Shown here one piece after another: positions 1 to 11,213 of a stretch of DNA of 64,000 nt. The notes beneath the pieces are model-generated. The model was not told the origin of the DNA and did no database searches. It was given only the letters and a program-made list of their open reading frames with translations. The stretch comes from Siderastrea siderea (lineage: Eukaryota; Cnidaria; Anthozoa; Scleractinia; Rhizangiidae): the NCBI GenBank assembly GCA_964030785.1, contig OZ034976.1:2604001-2668000 (forward strand), given 5' to 3'. Made by a program: the position numbers and the translations under genes. Position 1 is the first letter of the stretch. Every line of letters begins with the position of its first letter.

Positions 1-151
1 GAAACTCCCCATAACGTACCGAGCCGAAAACTATTTTATGCGCACAATGTTCTCCAATAGTTATACAATTTTTATTGATTTTGAAAGCTAAATTTTAATC
101 TTGATATTTTGGTAAAGCATATCGCTAAGTTTGCGCCAATAATAAGGGAAT

Positions 152-285
152 AAAATGACTTTTTGAGGGAATATTGTTTATTTGCGCCCGCGTAGTGTCA
201 TTTGTGGCCCGAGCGCGAAGCGCGAGGGCCACAAATGACACTACAAGGGCGCAAATAAACAATATTCCCGAAAAAAAGTCATTTT
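152..285. repeat. Long palindrome near the left end of the Crypton
   Basis: The arm from taaaatgactttttgaggg is repeated inverted, ending gtcattttgtta. Arms are about 60 nt around a small GC-rich centre (gcgcgaagcgcg). The core gtcatttgtggcccg recurs in slightly changed form once at the other end of the element (2127-2150), so it looks like part of the terminal architecture, perhaps a recombinase-binding or hairpin structure. It could also be an unrelated MITE nested inside. Confidence 0.75.
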
Positions 286-567
286 GTTATCATTATTATC
301 AATAAACAAGGCCAAATGATATTAAGAAATCTGACAAATTTAATGAGGCTTTTCCATAAATATACAATTTGCTCTGAATGAGTTGACCCAATACTTCAAA
401 TAAACTCAAAATTATCTAACTATCTAATTGCCGGCACAAGTTACCTGCGAATTCAATCCAATAAATTAGCTGTGTTTGAAAGAAAATAGGCTGAAAACAG
501 CTAAAAGTCTCCCGAAAAATCCAGCAATAGACAATAAAAGATACAAAGATGGAAAATACAAGGATAA

Positions 568-1950
568 TCACTTAGTCAGTACACGTTTCTTCTCACTGTC
601 ACTTTCGATTACTATTCGGCGTCGTTTTACGGTTTCGCTTTCTGTTGAATGAGAAGGACCTGCACTCTGATAGATGTTCAAAGTTCCGATTTGAATGTGC
701 TGAGTGCAGTTCGGATATGGCTGGGCTAACGAGAAAAACTGACTCTGCAGTGACTGAGAAACTGAAGTGATTGCACTAGCACCGGCGATGTTGCTGCTTT
801 CGGAATTTGTTGATGAGCGGTGTGACTCTTGAGATGTTACTGAGGACGAATGGCCATCAAACGCTTCTTGCAAAAGCCTGGAGCAATGCCTTTTTTGTGC
901 ACTTGAAGTTTGAGAAATGTAGTGAGTCAAGCTTCTTTCATCTTTGTGTTTAGTGATCTCGCAAATCTGTTTGGCGTCAACTCCGCGCTGAAACAGAGAT
1001 GTGACTGTGGAGGCACGAATGCAGTGATTCGTGTATTTTTCTGACAATTCGGCTTTCAAGGAAATGTTTTCCATGAGTTTGGCGATCTTGTTTTTGCCAA
1101 GCGGCTCATTTCGAAACCATTGTGATCCCTCTTTCTTGAAGTGCTTGTTAGGTGTTTGAAACAGAGCCTGACAGTTTGGATTAAGGCGGAGGATGTAAAA
1201 CTCGAAAGAACTAACGGGATCAAGCGGCGACGAGTTTTCGTACATTCGCACATCGGAATAACTTTGGTCTTTTTGCTTTGACCCTCCTTGATAGTTCTTT
1301 GTTTGTTCAGTTTGCATTTCAGTAACATACCGTGCTCCTGAGTCATCTTTTTTTATGCCGAACGACTGCTTGGTGAGTTCTCGCCAACCTTCTCTACCAC
1401 GGCGCCCAAAATAGAAGCAGATTGAAAACCACACAAACTCAAGAAGTCGCTCTGGTTCTGTCCATGCAGTTGAACCTAAACCTCCAGAAAAATATTCTCG
1501 TAGCTTCGTCATATCTCCAGCTGCAATTGCAGATTTATGCATAGGTTTAGGATTCATTTCTTTAGTGTACAGTTTGCATTTTGCCTCGAACATCTTGTTC
1601 GCAGGAAGAAATTCTTTGTCTTGTAAAATGTTTATAGTCCTGCTGAATGGGGCTGAAGTTAGTTTTCGATGAATCGCTGCTCGTATGCCAGTGAGGGTAC
1701 TAGGGGTTAACGGTTGGCCCTTTTCCGATTTAACCTCCGCATAAAACTTCCTTAGAACTTCGTTGAGCTCCGCCGAAGTAACAGAATTCAGATCGACGTT
1801 GAGCTGTCGTTTCTCGCACCATTTCTCGAATTTCTTAATACCCCAAGAAGTGGCTCTTTTGGTATTTTCGGCTTGAGCTTGTGCTTCGATTTTATCCAAT
1901 TCTTCCTTTCCCAGATCCGAGTTTTGACTAGAATCTTTAACTTCTTCCAT
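568..1950 (-). CDS. Crypton-type tyrosine recombinase (DUF3504-like), 460 aa
   Basis: An uninterrupted 460-residue frame. The N-terminal half resembles the core-binding region of tyrosine recombinases (residues about 25-130: charged start, then a KKFEKWCEKR segment and helices). The C-terminal half has the catalytic pattern: Arg in the FGRRGREGWRELT segment (R184 region), HxxR at H309/R312 (NHCIR), His335 (TKHKD) and nucleophile Tyr344 (LTHY). This matches the DUF3504/Crypton family also domesticated in KCTD1, ZMYM2-4 and QRICH1. After about residue 365 there is a Ser/Thr-rich tail ending in a basic patch (KRRR). The enzyme would cut and rejoin DNA to excise and insert the element. All catalytic residues are present and no stop interrupts the frame, so it may be active. 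The start is the first ATG in an open frame with no upstream splice signal needed. Confidence 0.85.
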   Translation of the reverse strand: MEEVKDSSQNSDLGKEELDKIEAQAQAENTKRATSWGIKKFEKWCEKRQLNVDLNSVTSAELNEVLRKFYAEVKSEKGQPLTPSTLTGIRAAIHRKLTSAPFSRTINILQDKEFLPANKMFEAKCKLYTKEMNPKPMHKSAIAAGDMTKLREYFSGGLGSTAWTEPERLLEFVWFSICFYFGRRGREGWRELTKQSFGIKKDDSGARYVTEMQTEQTKNYQGGSKQKDQSYSDVRMYENSSPLDPVSSFEFYILRLNPNCQALFQTPNKHFKKEGSQWFRNEPLGKNKIAKLMENISLKAELSEKYTNHCIRASTVTSLFQRGVDAKQICEITKHKDERSLTHYISQTSSAQKRHCSRLLQEAFDGHSSSVTSQESHRSSTNSESSNIAGASAITSVSQSLQSQFFSLAQPYPNCTQHIQIGTLNIYQSAGPSHSTESETVKRRRIVIESDSEKKRVLTK

Positions 1951-2394
1951 TTTCGAAAGCTTAAACCTTTCTTTAACTTTCCGTTGATTGGGAAACTTTG
2001 TGCTTCAAACTGAACTTGCCGAATGGTTTTCCCGCGTCGGCGACGCTGATTGGTTAAAATTAATCGGATGATGAACCAAGAACCAATCAGCTGCAGGGCC
2101 GTTAATGCATTAACGGCCCGCTAGGAGTCATTTGCGGCCCGCAAAGCGCGTGTTTACGATAGGGCGGTTTTCAATTTGGCCGCGTGTATTGATAATAATT
2201 ACCATTAACTGATAATTAAATGAGCTCGAAGAAATACTTACCGGCCCCGGAAAGTTATCGGGAGTTTCAAGAAACGGGCCCCAGGGCAGAACGTGAAGCC
2301 GTCGTAGCCGTAAAGGACACGACACAACTCCCCACATATCACTCTTTACAAGAGATCTTGACGCAACTTCAAAATGACAAATCGTAGTCAGAGA

Positions 2395-2508
2395 TTTTTT
2401 TACGGTTAACTTTTTTTACGACTAACGGTAAAAATTTTTCAATGTTTTCGCCTAACGACTAAATTTTTGGCTGTTTTACGGCTAACGGTTAACCCCATTG
2501 AGACCTGT
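2395..2508. repeat. ACGGYTAACGGT motif repeat ending in ccccattgagacc (unit 1)
   Basis: The motif acggttaac / acgactaacggt / acggctaacggttaac recurs several times, ending with ccccattgagacc. The reverse complement of that end (ggtctcaatg) starts a similar stretch at 16,717 and, with one change, at 36,108. The two pieces look like the termini of one transposon family that flank the unit junctions. Confidence 0.6.
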
Positions 2509-2561
2509 CTTTTTAGTCCTCACTTTAGGAGAAGCAAGTAAAAGTTCTGAGTTATTTACGT

Positions 2562-2850
2562 TTGCTTTGGTTTTGCGTTACTACACTCCATGATTGGTTA
2601 AAAACAGTTGCACCATTTTCAATCAGAGTAAAACTAAAGCCAATCAAAAACTTGCTCGCACGCGTTTTCCCGCCCTTGACACTAGGACATGTATTTGCTT
2701 CGAGTTCTGATTGGTTCATTGTGTTGTTGGCATCTCTCGTGATTGTAATTACTTGGGTTTTCCCATTTTACGACACTCAATTCAAAAATCGCTCTATTCA
2801 ATACGGCTGCGCACTGGCAGTCAGCGTAACTCACGAAGCCAAGGCGTGAC
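2562..2850. repeat. CCAAT/ATTGG-rich dispersed repeat with an open frame (unit 1)
   Basis: About 290 bp with ATTGG/CCAAT-type boxes (gattggttaaaaac, gccaatcaaaa, gattggttcattg). The same sequence is in units 2 (19,505) and 3 (36,614), a diverged inverted copy is at about 44,975-45,260, and short related stretches occur near 50,110 and 50,850. A 95-codon plus-strand frame stays open in units 1 and 2 and in shortened form in unit 3. I read this as a dispersed repeat, not a gene: the peptide matches no family I recognise, and openness follows from recent duplication. Confidence 0.6.
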
Positions 2851-2899
2851 ATGGCAACACGAAAGGCCAATAGACCATGATGCGAACACTGGCATTCAT

Positions 2900-5500
2900 G
2901 ATACGTTTTAACTTATGAAGAATCACAAGGGAGCGAACGCGCAAGTTTTTTTTTTATCCTTGACAGAAAGTGAACAAGTATGTACAAGCCAACCAAACAT
3001 GAAGTGTTTTAATAGAGGTTACGGAGGTGTTTGCAGGGGCCAGAGATACTGCACTCAAATGGCTAAATGAATTTCTAGACCTCCACGTGTCCTGCGGTTA
3101 TTTTACTTAAGGCATGACACATTTCCGCGCCTTGGGCCTGGGTTCTGCTTACAAATAGACAGCGAGCTACTTGCAATAGCTTGCGAGAAATCTTAAAATC
3201 GGGTCTTTGAGATAAATTAGGATGGGATTCCTGTGCGGACTTCGTTAATATATCGTAATGGAATATCCTTAAATGGCTGGATTTTTATGTCAGTGTGTGT
3301 ACTAGGCTTGGTTAAGTTCTTCTCATTAATTGACATATTCTGCCTGCCTATAATGCTCGTAAAAATGCTACATTCTGCTCAAAATTCTGTTCGAGCAACG
3401 AAATTTTGCCTGAAATCCGTTCGGGACAGTACCATTTAAATGCTGAGTTCGTTATGTGTTGCAGGTATCGATACCGCTTGCTTTGGGGTCACTATGTGGG
3501 CGCATATTATTTTTGTAATGCCGCTATCATATGAATTGCCGGCGCGTTTTAGCTCGTACCGTGCGAAATGCGAAACACAAGGCCAATGTATGTTGGTAAT
3601 TTGGATTTGAATTTATGTTTTAATTTTTCTTTTACTGTGTTACTGACGTTTTTCCTAAGTTGTTCTCAAGTTCTATATGCAATGCGGTTTCCTGCCGGGA
3701 GAGTGCTTACGTTAAGTCGCAGGTAGCAAATTGTGCTCGAAATTCTGCCGGCAGAAGTTATACAAGCCTGTACAAAGAAAACTGAATTCCACGAAGAAGA
3801 CATGAAGGTTGACCTACCCATTTAGCGAATTAAACATCCTTTCTACTTCTTCCATACTGGAATTTACACTGTACTTAGTAAAGGAATTTTGATTTTGACA
3901 TTTTCCCTGACAAGTTCAGCATAGTAAATGATAAACATGCATCAAATGTAGGACAAAAAACTTAAAAAAAAACCAAACTAAACAAAAACAAAACAAATTG
4001 CAGGAAAAAATGCGGTGCTTGCTGACTGCGACTTCGTTTCAGTGTTACCGCACGTCGGCTAGGAAGCATGGAGCGAGAGAAATGGGCGTGGCATATACAG
4101 TTAATAGGAAAGAGAGGTCACCAGTTGCAGCCCATCCTTTCTAGTTAAGGTGGATTCATTTCACGACAAAAATGGCATCGAAGTTTGTAAGGACAGTTTC
4201 TACAAAGCGATAAGGTGATTTTCTATTTTTATGTTACTAGTAATTCTTAACAGCTAGCATTTTCAAGTGCTCTAGCGTAGCGTGCTCTATCGCGAAGCTC
4301 TTCCGGTCTCACTTTGCCTTCCACACAGTCGTTTTTAGGGGACTCGTATTGGAGGAGGGTAACACGAATCCCCTGAAAGTGACTGCGTTGTAGGTTAGGT
4401 CTCACCAAGAGGACAGGTACTTTATGGCTCTTGGCCTCACATACAGTCTTTGTCACACTCTTAGTAATATCGTATAGAGGTGTTTTTAGCTATTAAGCGT
4501 CAGGTGAAGATGTGGAAATGTTGGTCGTGTTATTTTTTTCGTTTATTTCTGTCCTGGGGGAAAATCGAATCAAGAATGGTACAACTCTTACTGCTTGTGT
4601 AACAACTCTAGTAAGCCAACGCCGGATCATGACAAGAACGTTCGATAGTGTATCCCGCAAACTACTTCTTATGAAACTGAACTGTTATCGCATTGTCGTT
4701 CCCATAAATTGGTTTCGAATTTTTTTTAACAAATCGACAGCAAAGTCGTTGTACATCCAACCTTCTCTTACTGATTATGTTAACAGCATGCGGACGTCAC
4801 TTCTTCCAAACAAACCTGTTTTCTGGCCGATGAGCTAAAATATGCTGCGATTTCACTGAATAACAGCAATCAAGGGATTGAGACGAAGCCAAGGACCACT
4901 GCCAAGGACAATACTTCTACATCTGATTGGATCCAACAAGCTTGGTCAAATAGATTTTTATTATTTTTTCTAATCGAGGAGCCGCCATATTTCGTTGGCT
5001 CCCGCCTCTTTGCATTTTATAGGTTGCGAAATATTGCGCAATTTTGCATAATTTTTCCATATTTCTCCTGCTTCCTGCCACCTTAGGAATCCTGCTTCCT
5101 AACCCCTCTGCTTCCGCTTCCCGTACACCTCCCGCCTCCTTTTCTCCCGAGCTCCCGCCGCCCTGTCCCAATCCACTATCCTGTTAGGTGGATACACAAG
5201 TGAATGGCCATAATTAAGTTGAACATTAACAAAAATCAGAAGAGGATAAAGGGGTAAGAGAATTAATCCCCCATATACTCCCTATACTATAATCACGAAA
5301 TTATACAGATGACGAGTTCTATATTGCTGCGAAATTTCAGGGTAATTGCTTTAAAACTCACTAAGTTATTTGAAATTTGAATTTCTCGCCATTTTGTTAC
5401 TAAAAACAACTTGAAGGAGGAATTACGATGGGAATATGGGCTATGTGGGGGAGTAGCTCTATTACCCCTTATTCTCTCTTGCAAAAATTAATTAAAGGAT
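2900..5500. other. Unit 1 non-coding stretch (no gene seen)
   Basis: Every landmark here recurs in units 2 and 3, but no convincing coding exon is visible on either strand. It includes a C-rich run of cctcccgcctcc-type words at 5,090-5,165, also in units 2 and 3. By position it corresponds to the part of GGH intron 2 that lies in the other units. Confidence 0.6.
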
Positions 5501-5507
5501 ACAAGAC

Positions 5508-6197
5508 AGGAGCAGCTCGGGCACCAGCAGCCTCTAGGAACTTGACGTATACAGTCAAAGATACTGATCGCCAAACGCCGCGAGTTTTCCAATGGTCTCC
5601 TGAGTCACAATACCTTAGTAAAGAAAAAAAAACCATCCACAGCGAAATTGCAACAGCAGTAACTTCTTAGCTTGGCCTAAGGGGTACAGTGGCCCTTCAC
5701 TGTCTCGAAAAGTGAGTCAGGAAAAATCAGTGGCAGCTTAACACATGATACAATTGTTGTACAACAACATCAAAACGCATTTTTTGTGTTAATAACGCAA
5801 TGTAGTCTGAACAGATTTTAGTGCTCTCTGATATACTATTGAATGTCGCCACGAAGAAATATAAATATGACATACTCTATGGCATATCATATTTCTATGG
5901 CATATTTATAGGGCATATTTATATTTCTACGGCATATTATATTTCTATGGCATAGAAATATGGCATGAAGAAGATAAGGGAGATTAAATGTCTGTAAAAA
6001 TGAAACTGATACAAACCGAGATTGTACCAACCTATGATTAGGCGATTCGTTGTTATATCACTTTTCCTTATTTAATAACGTTGTCTATCTTCACGGTGCT
6101 ACAGTGTTAGGAAACTGTGAAGAAAAGTTGCCGTAAATACGATCCCAAAAGTCAGCGTCAACTTCAGACAAATAGTGTGATTAGTATAGACGGTCAT
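5508..6197 (-). pseudogene. GGH: Broken gamma-glutamyl hydrolase 5' end (GGH-C, exons 1-2)
   Basis: This is the unit 1 counterpart of exons 1 and 2 of the intact GGH genes. Exon 2 (about 5508-5613) is 106 nt instead of 107: around 5554-5558 the intact cagccacaag has become cagtcaaag, a 1-bp loss that gives an in-frame TGA. Exon 1 (6032-6197) has a TAA at 6072-6074 where the other copies read Leu, and Leu in place of Pro in the conserved NRPIIG segment. Exons 3-7 would lie left of the window. The recognisable segments (RLIIG; the exon 2 fold start) identify the family. Two independent lesions argue for real decay rather than one sequencing error. Confidence 0.8.
5855..5970. repeat. TTTCTATGGCATAT short tandem repeat in GGH intron 1 (unit 1)
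   Basis: Repeated words tatggcatat and atttctatggcata at irregular 14-20 bp spacing, just inside intron 1. The same array is in unit 2 (23,355-23,480) and is longer in unit 3 (40,040-40,220). Confidence 0.75.
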
Positions 6198-6652
6198 TGT
6201 CCGGTAGGCCAAGCCTTCTAGAACTTATTGTGACCCAGTCTTGACTGCAGTAGGTTGACAGCGCTTGCAAAATTAATTCACCACTTCCTAGCTACATAAC
6301 ACGAGTTGTGCCTTGACTGATGCAGCAGTAAATTTCACCAGGATCCTGGATGTTCAGAAGTTTGGGTAATCTGGGAAAGAAACCAGTGTTTCTTCGCAGA
6401 ATCCTTCTTTTGTTTGTTAGAGTCTTTCTTTGTTCAGTCTTGCGTGTGAATCAAGTAGCACCTGCTTTGTGTCTTCTCTTAAGAGGTCTGATATCATTTT
6501 GACGCGTGCACATGTGTGAAGGTGAAGCGGGTAATATCGGCTTTTCCAGCACAATTCTTCTTAGATGTTCTAAGTTGCTTCGCGTTGCTGACCAAATAAC
6601 AGCACAATTATCAGATCCTTTGGCGATTCAGTTTCAAGAAGAGAACTCGACC
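6198..6652. promoter_or_regulatory. Divergent intergenic region between GGH-C and vWA1
   Basis: The ATG of the minus-strand GGH exon 1 (6195-6197) and the ATG of the plus-strand vWA gene (6653) are 455 bp apart. The same spacing is kept in unit 2. Both promoters and 5' UTRs must lie here unless there are upstream non-coding exons. I did not find a convincing TATA box. The shared span implies a bidirectional promoter; this is inference from layout. Confidence 0.5.
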
Positions 6653-9316
6653 ATGGAGTTTTGCTTTTTCTTGCTGTTTCTGATGTCCATTGTTTTTATA
6701 GAAGGTAAAACGTCTGTTTACAAATCTGTTTGTTTTGGTAAGAAAGAAATCCTGGTGATTGGAAAGACGCATGCAATTTTTAGAATTTCACAAGTGAAGA
6801 AGAGCGCCTGATTTTAAAACAGAAAAATGGATCAATGACATTGGATGGAATTCTGCCCGGATAATGAAAACAAAAAATGTCCTATAGGAAAAAAATGCTC
6901 GGAAGCTTTGATTTGAACGGTGATACGCTGGGGTCTTATCAACGGATTCAAAAGTCGGAGAACCACGTTGAACTGTACACTTAAGAGTTATTGTTTTACA
7001 CAACACAACAAGGCTCTAGATAGAGTTGGATGATCGATTCCCTCCTCGCTATTGGGATCATGTTCTCTTAAATTTTGCCTCTTTCACAGTCAATGAGAGT
7101 GATCCCTATAAATTCTTGCAAAAAACTTGTCTGCAGTCTAACAGAATTAAATCATTCTACAAAATTAACGTCTTCAAACACTTGATAATGATTTAAGCAT
7201 CTCCAGTAAGCACGTAAATTTTTGAAACTTATTTCCTAATATTTTTGTTTTTCTTCACATCCTTTTAGTCTTTACAATGTTTAAGAGTGGGAAATTGCTT
7301 GTCCAGCTGCTTGTCCTGTCATTGAAGTAATGAGTACCAGTATGGGAGGGAAATTAGGCCGTCTTCACAAACAGCGAGAACAATTCTCAAAAACTTATTA
7401 ATTCCTTTATTAGCGAAATGCTGACCAATCCTTTCATTCATTTTTGTTTAACATTTAGTTTAATTAGAAGTTGAAACATGCTTGTACCAAGGAATTTCAA
7501 AACGACGAAATTTTATCAATATTAATCGGATTATTTTTGCTACAAAATCAGCAATTGCTTTTCTTTGAATGGTCTTACTCAAAAGATGCTTTACCAAAAG
7601 ATTCAAAAGTTAGAACCACCTTGTACAGCATAATAAGCAACACCCCAGGAAAGTACTGTTCAGTAGCTTTCATTTGAATGGTCACACTTTAGGATTTCAC
7701 CCACAGACGCAGAAGTTAGAATCACCTTGTATAGCATCATAAACAGCACCACAGGAAAGTACTGCTTAGTAGCTTTCATTTGAATGGTCGCACTTTAGGA
7801 TTTCATTCACAGATTCAAAAGTTAGAACCACCTTGTACAGCATATTAAACAGCACCACGGGAAAGTACTGCTCAGTAGCTTTCATTTGAACTCAAAAGTT
7901 AGAGCCACCTTGTACAGCATCATAACTACAGTTACCACAGAAAATCAATCTGCTCACTAGCTTTCTTTTGTAGGGTGACACTTTAGGGTTTTTCTACAGT
8001 TTCAGAGTTAGAACCATCTTAAAGTATATGGCAGGTTTAATTGATGATTTTAGAAATCAAAACTGCCCTGCTACTTTTTCTTTTATTCTAACCATTTTTT
8101 TGAAACAATCATAGAGCAGAAATAAAAGCCGAATAACTTGCATTAACATAACATGGTGGCTCCGTCAATGTTCATTTGTTCACATTTCCTGCGGTTTTAA
8201 TGGTTCAAGCAGTCTGAGCGGCTTTAAGCAGTTTAAGTATTTTGACCTTAATTAACTCTTTTTTGGAAAATTGGGATGCCTTATTTGTCAGAAGTTTGAA
8301 ATTCTGGGCGTTGGGGTTTCCCTGTCAAAGGACAGATTGGACAATATATCACGCCATCATATTCTTTTGATTAACAGGGAATGGAAACAAATGCGACAAG
8401 AAGATCGACTTGGCTGTCGTTTTGGATGCATCTGCAAGCATCGGTGAAGAGAATTTCCATCTGGCCAAAGACTTTGCTAAAGAACTCGCGAAACGATTTG
8501 CATTATCCAGAAACCAGGTTCGCATGTCTGTCATTACGTATTCCCAGTATATCAAAATAATGGCCAAGTTCAGCGATTACTACGACGAAAAGTCCATCGA
8601 AAATAGCCTGGACAAGAGTCTCTACGAAGCATCCTCAACCGGCACTGGGAAGACTTTGGAGGCAGTCAATTTTGAGGTGTTTTCGGTAAAGGCTGGGGCG
8701 AGAATCGGAAGGCCTGGTAAGCAGCAACCTTTTCTGATTAGCTTAGAGCCGGCCAATCTCCAACTCGAGCCGCTTATCTCCAACTCGAAATAATCGAGTT
8801 AAAGAACAACCTCGTTCCCAGGTCTCTCTTCTTTCCTTCTACTGGAAGGAAAGAAGATAGACCCTGGAAACGAGTAACAATAGTAAGTGACTGAAGAACA
8901 GACAAGGAAACAAATATAAGGAAAACGGGTTTTATCTCGAGGTAGTAGGAACTCGAGATAGCCAGGTTTGGAGATATATCGGGTCTGTTGTATCTTTAAT
9001 TTTACGAAACACGATTGCAACTGTTTTTCAGTCTGATCATCCTTTGTTTACTGGATTTGTTACAGATGTAAGGAAAGTAACCATATTTGTTACAGACGGT
9101 TATAGCGGCATAGGAAAAGAGATCGTGAAGAAAAGAGCTGATGTTATGAAGAGTCGTGGAATTGAAATGTTCGCAGTTGGAATTACCAAGAGAATGAAAG
9201 ACGAAGAGTTGAAAGTTTTATCAAGTGAACCTGTTAAACACCATTTATTTAAGCTTACAAATTCTAACGATTTGAAAGACATAGTCGACTTTATAGTTAA
9301 GCAAGTGTGCAAATAA
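6653..9316 (+). CDS. Secreted single vWA-domain protein vWA1, 213 aa, three exons
   Basis: Exons: 6653-6704, 8378-8716, 9066-9316. Splice sites are GAAG/gtaaaa, aacag/GG, CCTG/gtaag and ttacag/AT, with phase 1 at both introns. Exon 1 encodes a signal peptide (MEFCFFLLFLMSIVFIE). The rest is one von Willebrand A domain with a full MIDAS metal site: D34-x-S36-x-S38 (DASAS), T107 in STGTGK, and D141 in VTDGYS. Cys23 just before the domain and Cys212 at its end are placed like the terminal disulfide of matrilin/collagen-type A domains. It should be exported and bind extracellular ligands through Mg2+/Ca2+. No other domain follows, and the TAA at 9314 ends it two residues after the Cys. An AATAAA lies at 10,027. 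Single-vWA secreted proteins occur in cnidarian matrix proteins, but a skeletal role here is only a possibility. Confidence 0.88.
7564..8030. repeat. 106-bp minisatellite in vWA1 intron 1
   Basis: About three full copies and two partial ones of a ~106-bp unit (gttagaaccaccttgtacag ... tttcatttgaatggtc). Unit 2 has about six copies with an exact 106-bp period; unit 3 has essentially none. The same unit recurs inverted at 55,298-55,680. Confidence 0.85.
8811..8874. repeat. Short foldback in vWA1 intron 2
   Basis: The arm ctcgttcccaggtctctctt is followed after about 20 nt by its inverted copy ending gaccctggaaacgag. Equivalent hairpins are at about 26,833-26,897 and, shorter, 43,763-43,816. Confidence 0.8.
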
Positions 9317-10347
9317 TCCTGACCAGTGTTTTGCTTAAAGGCTACAATATTTAACGTCAAATTTATTTATCAAATTCCAACTTCCTCATCGCAGTTCGTT
9401 TTCCCTTTATGGAAAACTGTTCTGCAAATTTCCCTGAAGATTTATGGACTACTAATTGTAAGTTATACAATAATAACGATTTTTAAAGCTTTTTTTTTTA
9501 ACAAATTTCATAAACTTTATAAACAACTTTTAAATATAGTAAGTGCTAAAACTTATGTGTTCACTTTATTTCTATTCACTAAGTTAAATTGTCGTTCATA
9601 GCTAAAAGTATTTCATTAAAGGCTTTCCAGAAAAAGAAAGCTTATGCTATTTTTTAACCAGATTTTTTATTTGCTATTAAGTGCTTTTGTCGGCGTGACT
9701 TTTATTTTATATTATTTTTTTTACCACTTCGCTTCATCCCGCTACAAAGAGTCTAAATTCCTAACCAATTAAGAGGTTACGCACGGTAGAGCTACCAGAG
9801 TTCTGGTACAAGACTCGGTATTTCACTAAGAGACTAAGAATCAAAATGAACATTCACCAACAATTTTACAATGATATTTATTGCAGCAGTTACGGCGATA
9901 AGAATATTCTAAACTGCTCGTCATTACATTTCAAAGTAGATCAAGTGTAGTGCAGACAGGTAGACCGGCTGACGCGAAGCAAACGAAAATGATAAGTTAC
10001 AGATCCATCAATTACCAAGTACTTAGAATAAACTTTATTATTATGAAACTTATCACCAAAAGTAGCACTGTAAAAATGTGACGAGGTCACCAGTGTAAAC
10101 TGGATTATAATTGTAAATCAATGCCGCCTTTTCTTCCTTTCTGCTTGGGAATCGGTGCGAACTTAAACGAGCTAAAATAGAAAAAAAAGTAGTAGAACAT
10201 TACATTAAAATATCGTTAAGAGAAATATCAGCAATTGACTTGAACGGAATAACTTAACGCGCCCAGCTAATAACACTTATTAGATAAAATAATTAAAGAA
10301 ATCACAACAATAATTTTAATAATGAATCATTTGCAATCAAGCAACCT
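9317..10347. other. Tail-to-tail interval, vWA1 3' side
   Basis: AT-rich DNA after the vWA1 stop. It holds the candidate poly(A) signal AATAAA (10,027-10,032) and no recognisable coding exon. It is conserved in unit 2 (27,341-28,378); in unit 3 the similarity ends at about 44,850. Confidence 0.6.
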
Positions 10348-10497
10348 GGGATGAGATTCACGAAACCCTCCTAAGTCAAGATGCATCCTAAGTGTTGTTT
10401 TTTGACAATAGCTTATTGTTATTGCAGCAATGGGCTATTTTTAAGAAACAATACTTAGGGTACATCTTAACGTAGGAGGACTTCGTGAATCCCGCCC
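10348..10497. repeat. Palindromic MITE (unit 1)
   Basis: The left arm gggatgagattcacgaaacc...aagtcaagatgcatcctaag is matched inverted by a right arm ending cttcgtgaatcccgccc. Arms are about 65 nt. It is also present at 28,379-28,528, so it predates the unit 1/2 duplication. Confidence 0.8.
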
Positions 10498-10897
10498 CTG
10501 GCCTCTGAATAAGTTTACTTCTGTGAAATCAGATACAAAGCCTTTTCTTTGTAAGGGTAGCAAAAAATACACATAACATTAACCAAACACGTAACAGATG
10601 AAAGTGCGAATCGAACAGGCACCACGTTGAAGCAACAAACTGATCACGTGACACCATTCACTGAGTTTGCGTCACCAGACCTATTCAAACTTGCTGAGAC
10701 TATTAAATTGGATATATTCTTTCACATTTTAGACTATTTGTTTCTAATTAATTGATTTCCAAGAGAGTTTTGAATAGGTCCCAGGCCCCTACTCATTTCA
10801 AAAGTGGCGAATGTCAGTGGGGAATTTTCTTGAATTGTAATACCAGCTGTGCGGCATTTTAACTGATCTTGGCCCAAGAATTCGACATTAGTCTTTG

Positions 10898-11119
10898 ATG
10901 GCAGACTTAAACGAAAAATTGGCAGGTTTTTTTTTTCCAAATGGCATTCCTAACAAGAGTTTAATAACATGTAGAACGGAACGGTATGTTTTGCAGTCCT
11001 CCAATACTGCAAATTACTTCTCGCCACCGCTGGCCAATTTAGAATTCGTTAAGGTCGTGCAAAATTTCCCGGTAAATTACTTGCAGTCGGGGAACATCTT
11101 GCAATACCCTATCTCCTAA
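10898..11119 (+). CDS. Small conserved open frame MADLNEKLAGFFF (hypothetical)
   Basis: A 73-codon plus-strand frame from ATG 10,898 to TAA 11,117, followed 12 nt later by overlapping AATAAATAAA. Its unit 2 copy (28,928-29,149) is also open and differs by a few amino-acid changes (P/Q, R/K, V/L). No family is recognised. It could be a terminal exon of a plus-strand transcript, an independent small gene, or chance openness in the 3' UTR region of the minus-strand GGH gene. The substitutions seen do not clearly favour synonymous sites. Confidence 0.25.
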   Translation: MADLNEKLAGFFFPNGIPNKSLITCRTERYVLQSSNTANYFSPPLANLEFVKVVQNFPVNYLQSGNILQYPIS

Positions 11120-11213
11120 TGTTAGTTTGTAATAAATAAACGCGTAGTTTAAAAATACTTTGTATACTGATTATTGTTCTATTCCGGCTAAGTATAATTT
11201 AGTTGGAAGTTGA

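Larger units (their letters stand above)
144..2193 (-). mobile_element. Crypton-like DNA transposon, complete insertion
   Basis: Unit 2 has the uninterrupted site gcc-AATAAT-tacc near 19,190. In unit 1 the same flanks are separated by about 2,050 bp, and AATAAT appears on both sides (138-143 and 2194-2199). The inserted DNA has a single-exon tyrosine recombinase gene on the minus strand, a 134-bp near-perfect palindrome close to its left end (152-285), and a related motif (gtcatttgcggcccg) near its right end at 2127. Short direct repeats at both ends are known for Cryptons, which recombine a circular intermediate at a short identical site. The element postdates the unit 1/unit 2 duplication. 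Confidence 0.85.

Noticed and set aside
2562..2849. 95-aa membrane-like protein repeated in the units
   Set aside because: It lies in a dispersed CCAAT-rich repeat, is truncated in unit 3, and has no family or splice support.
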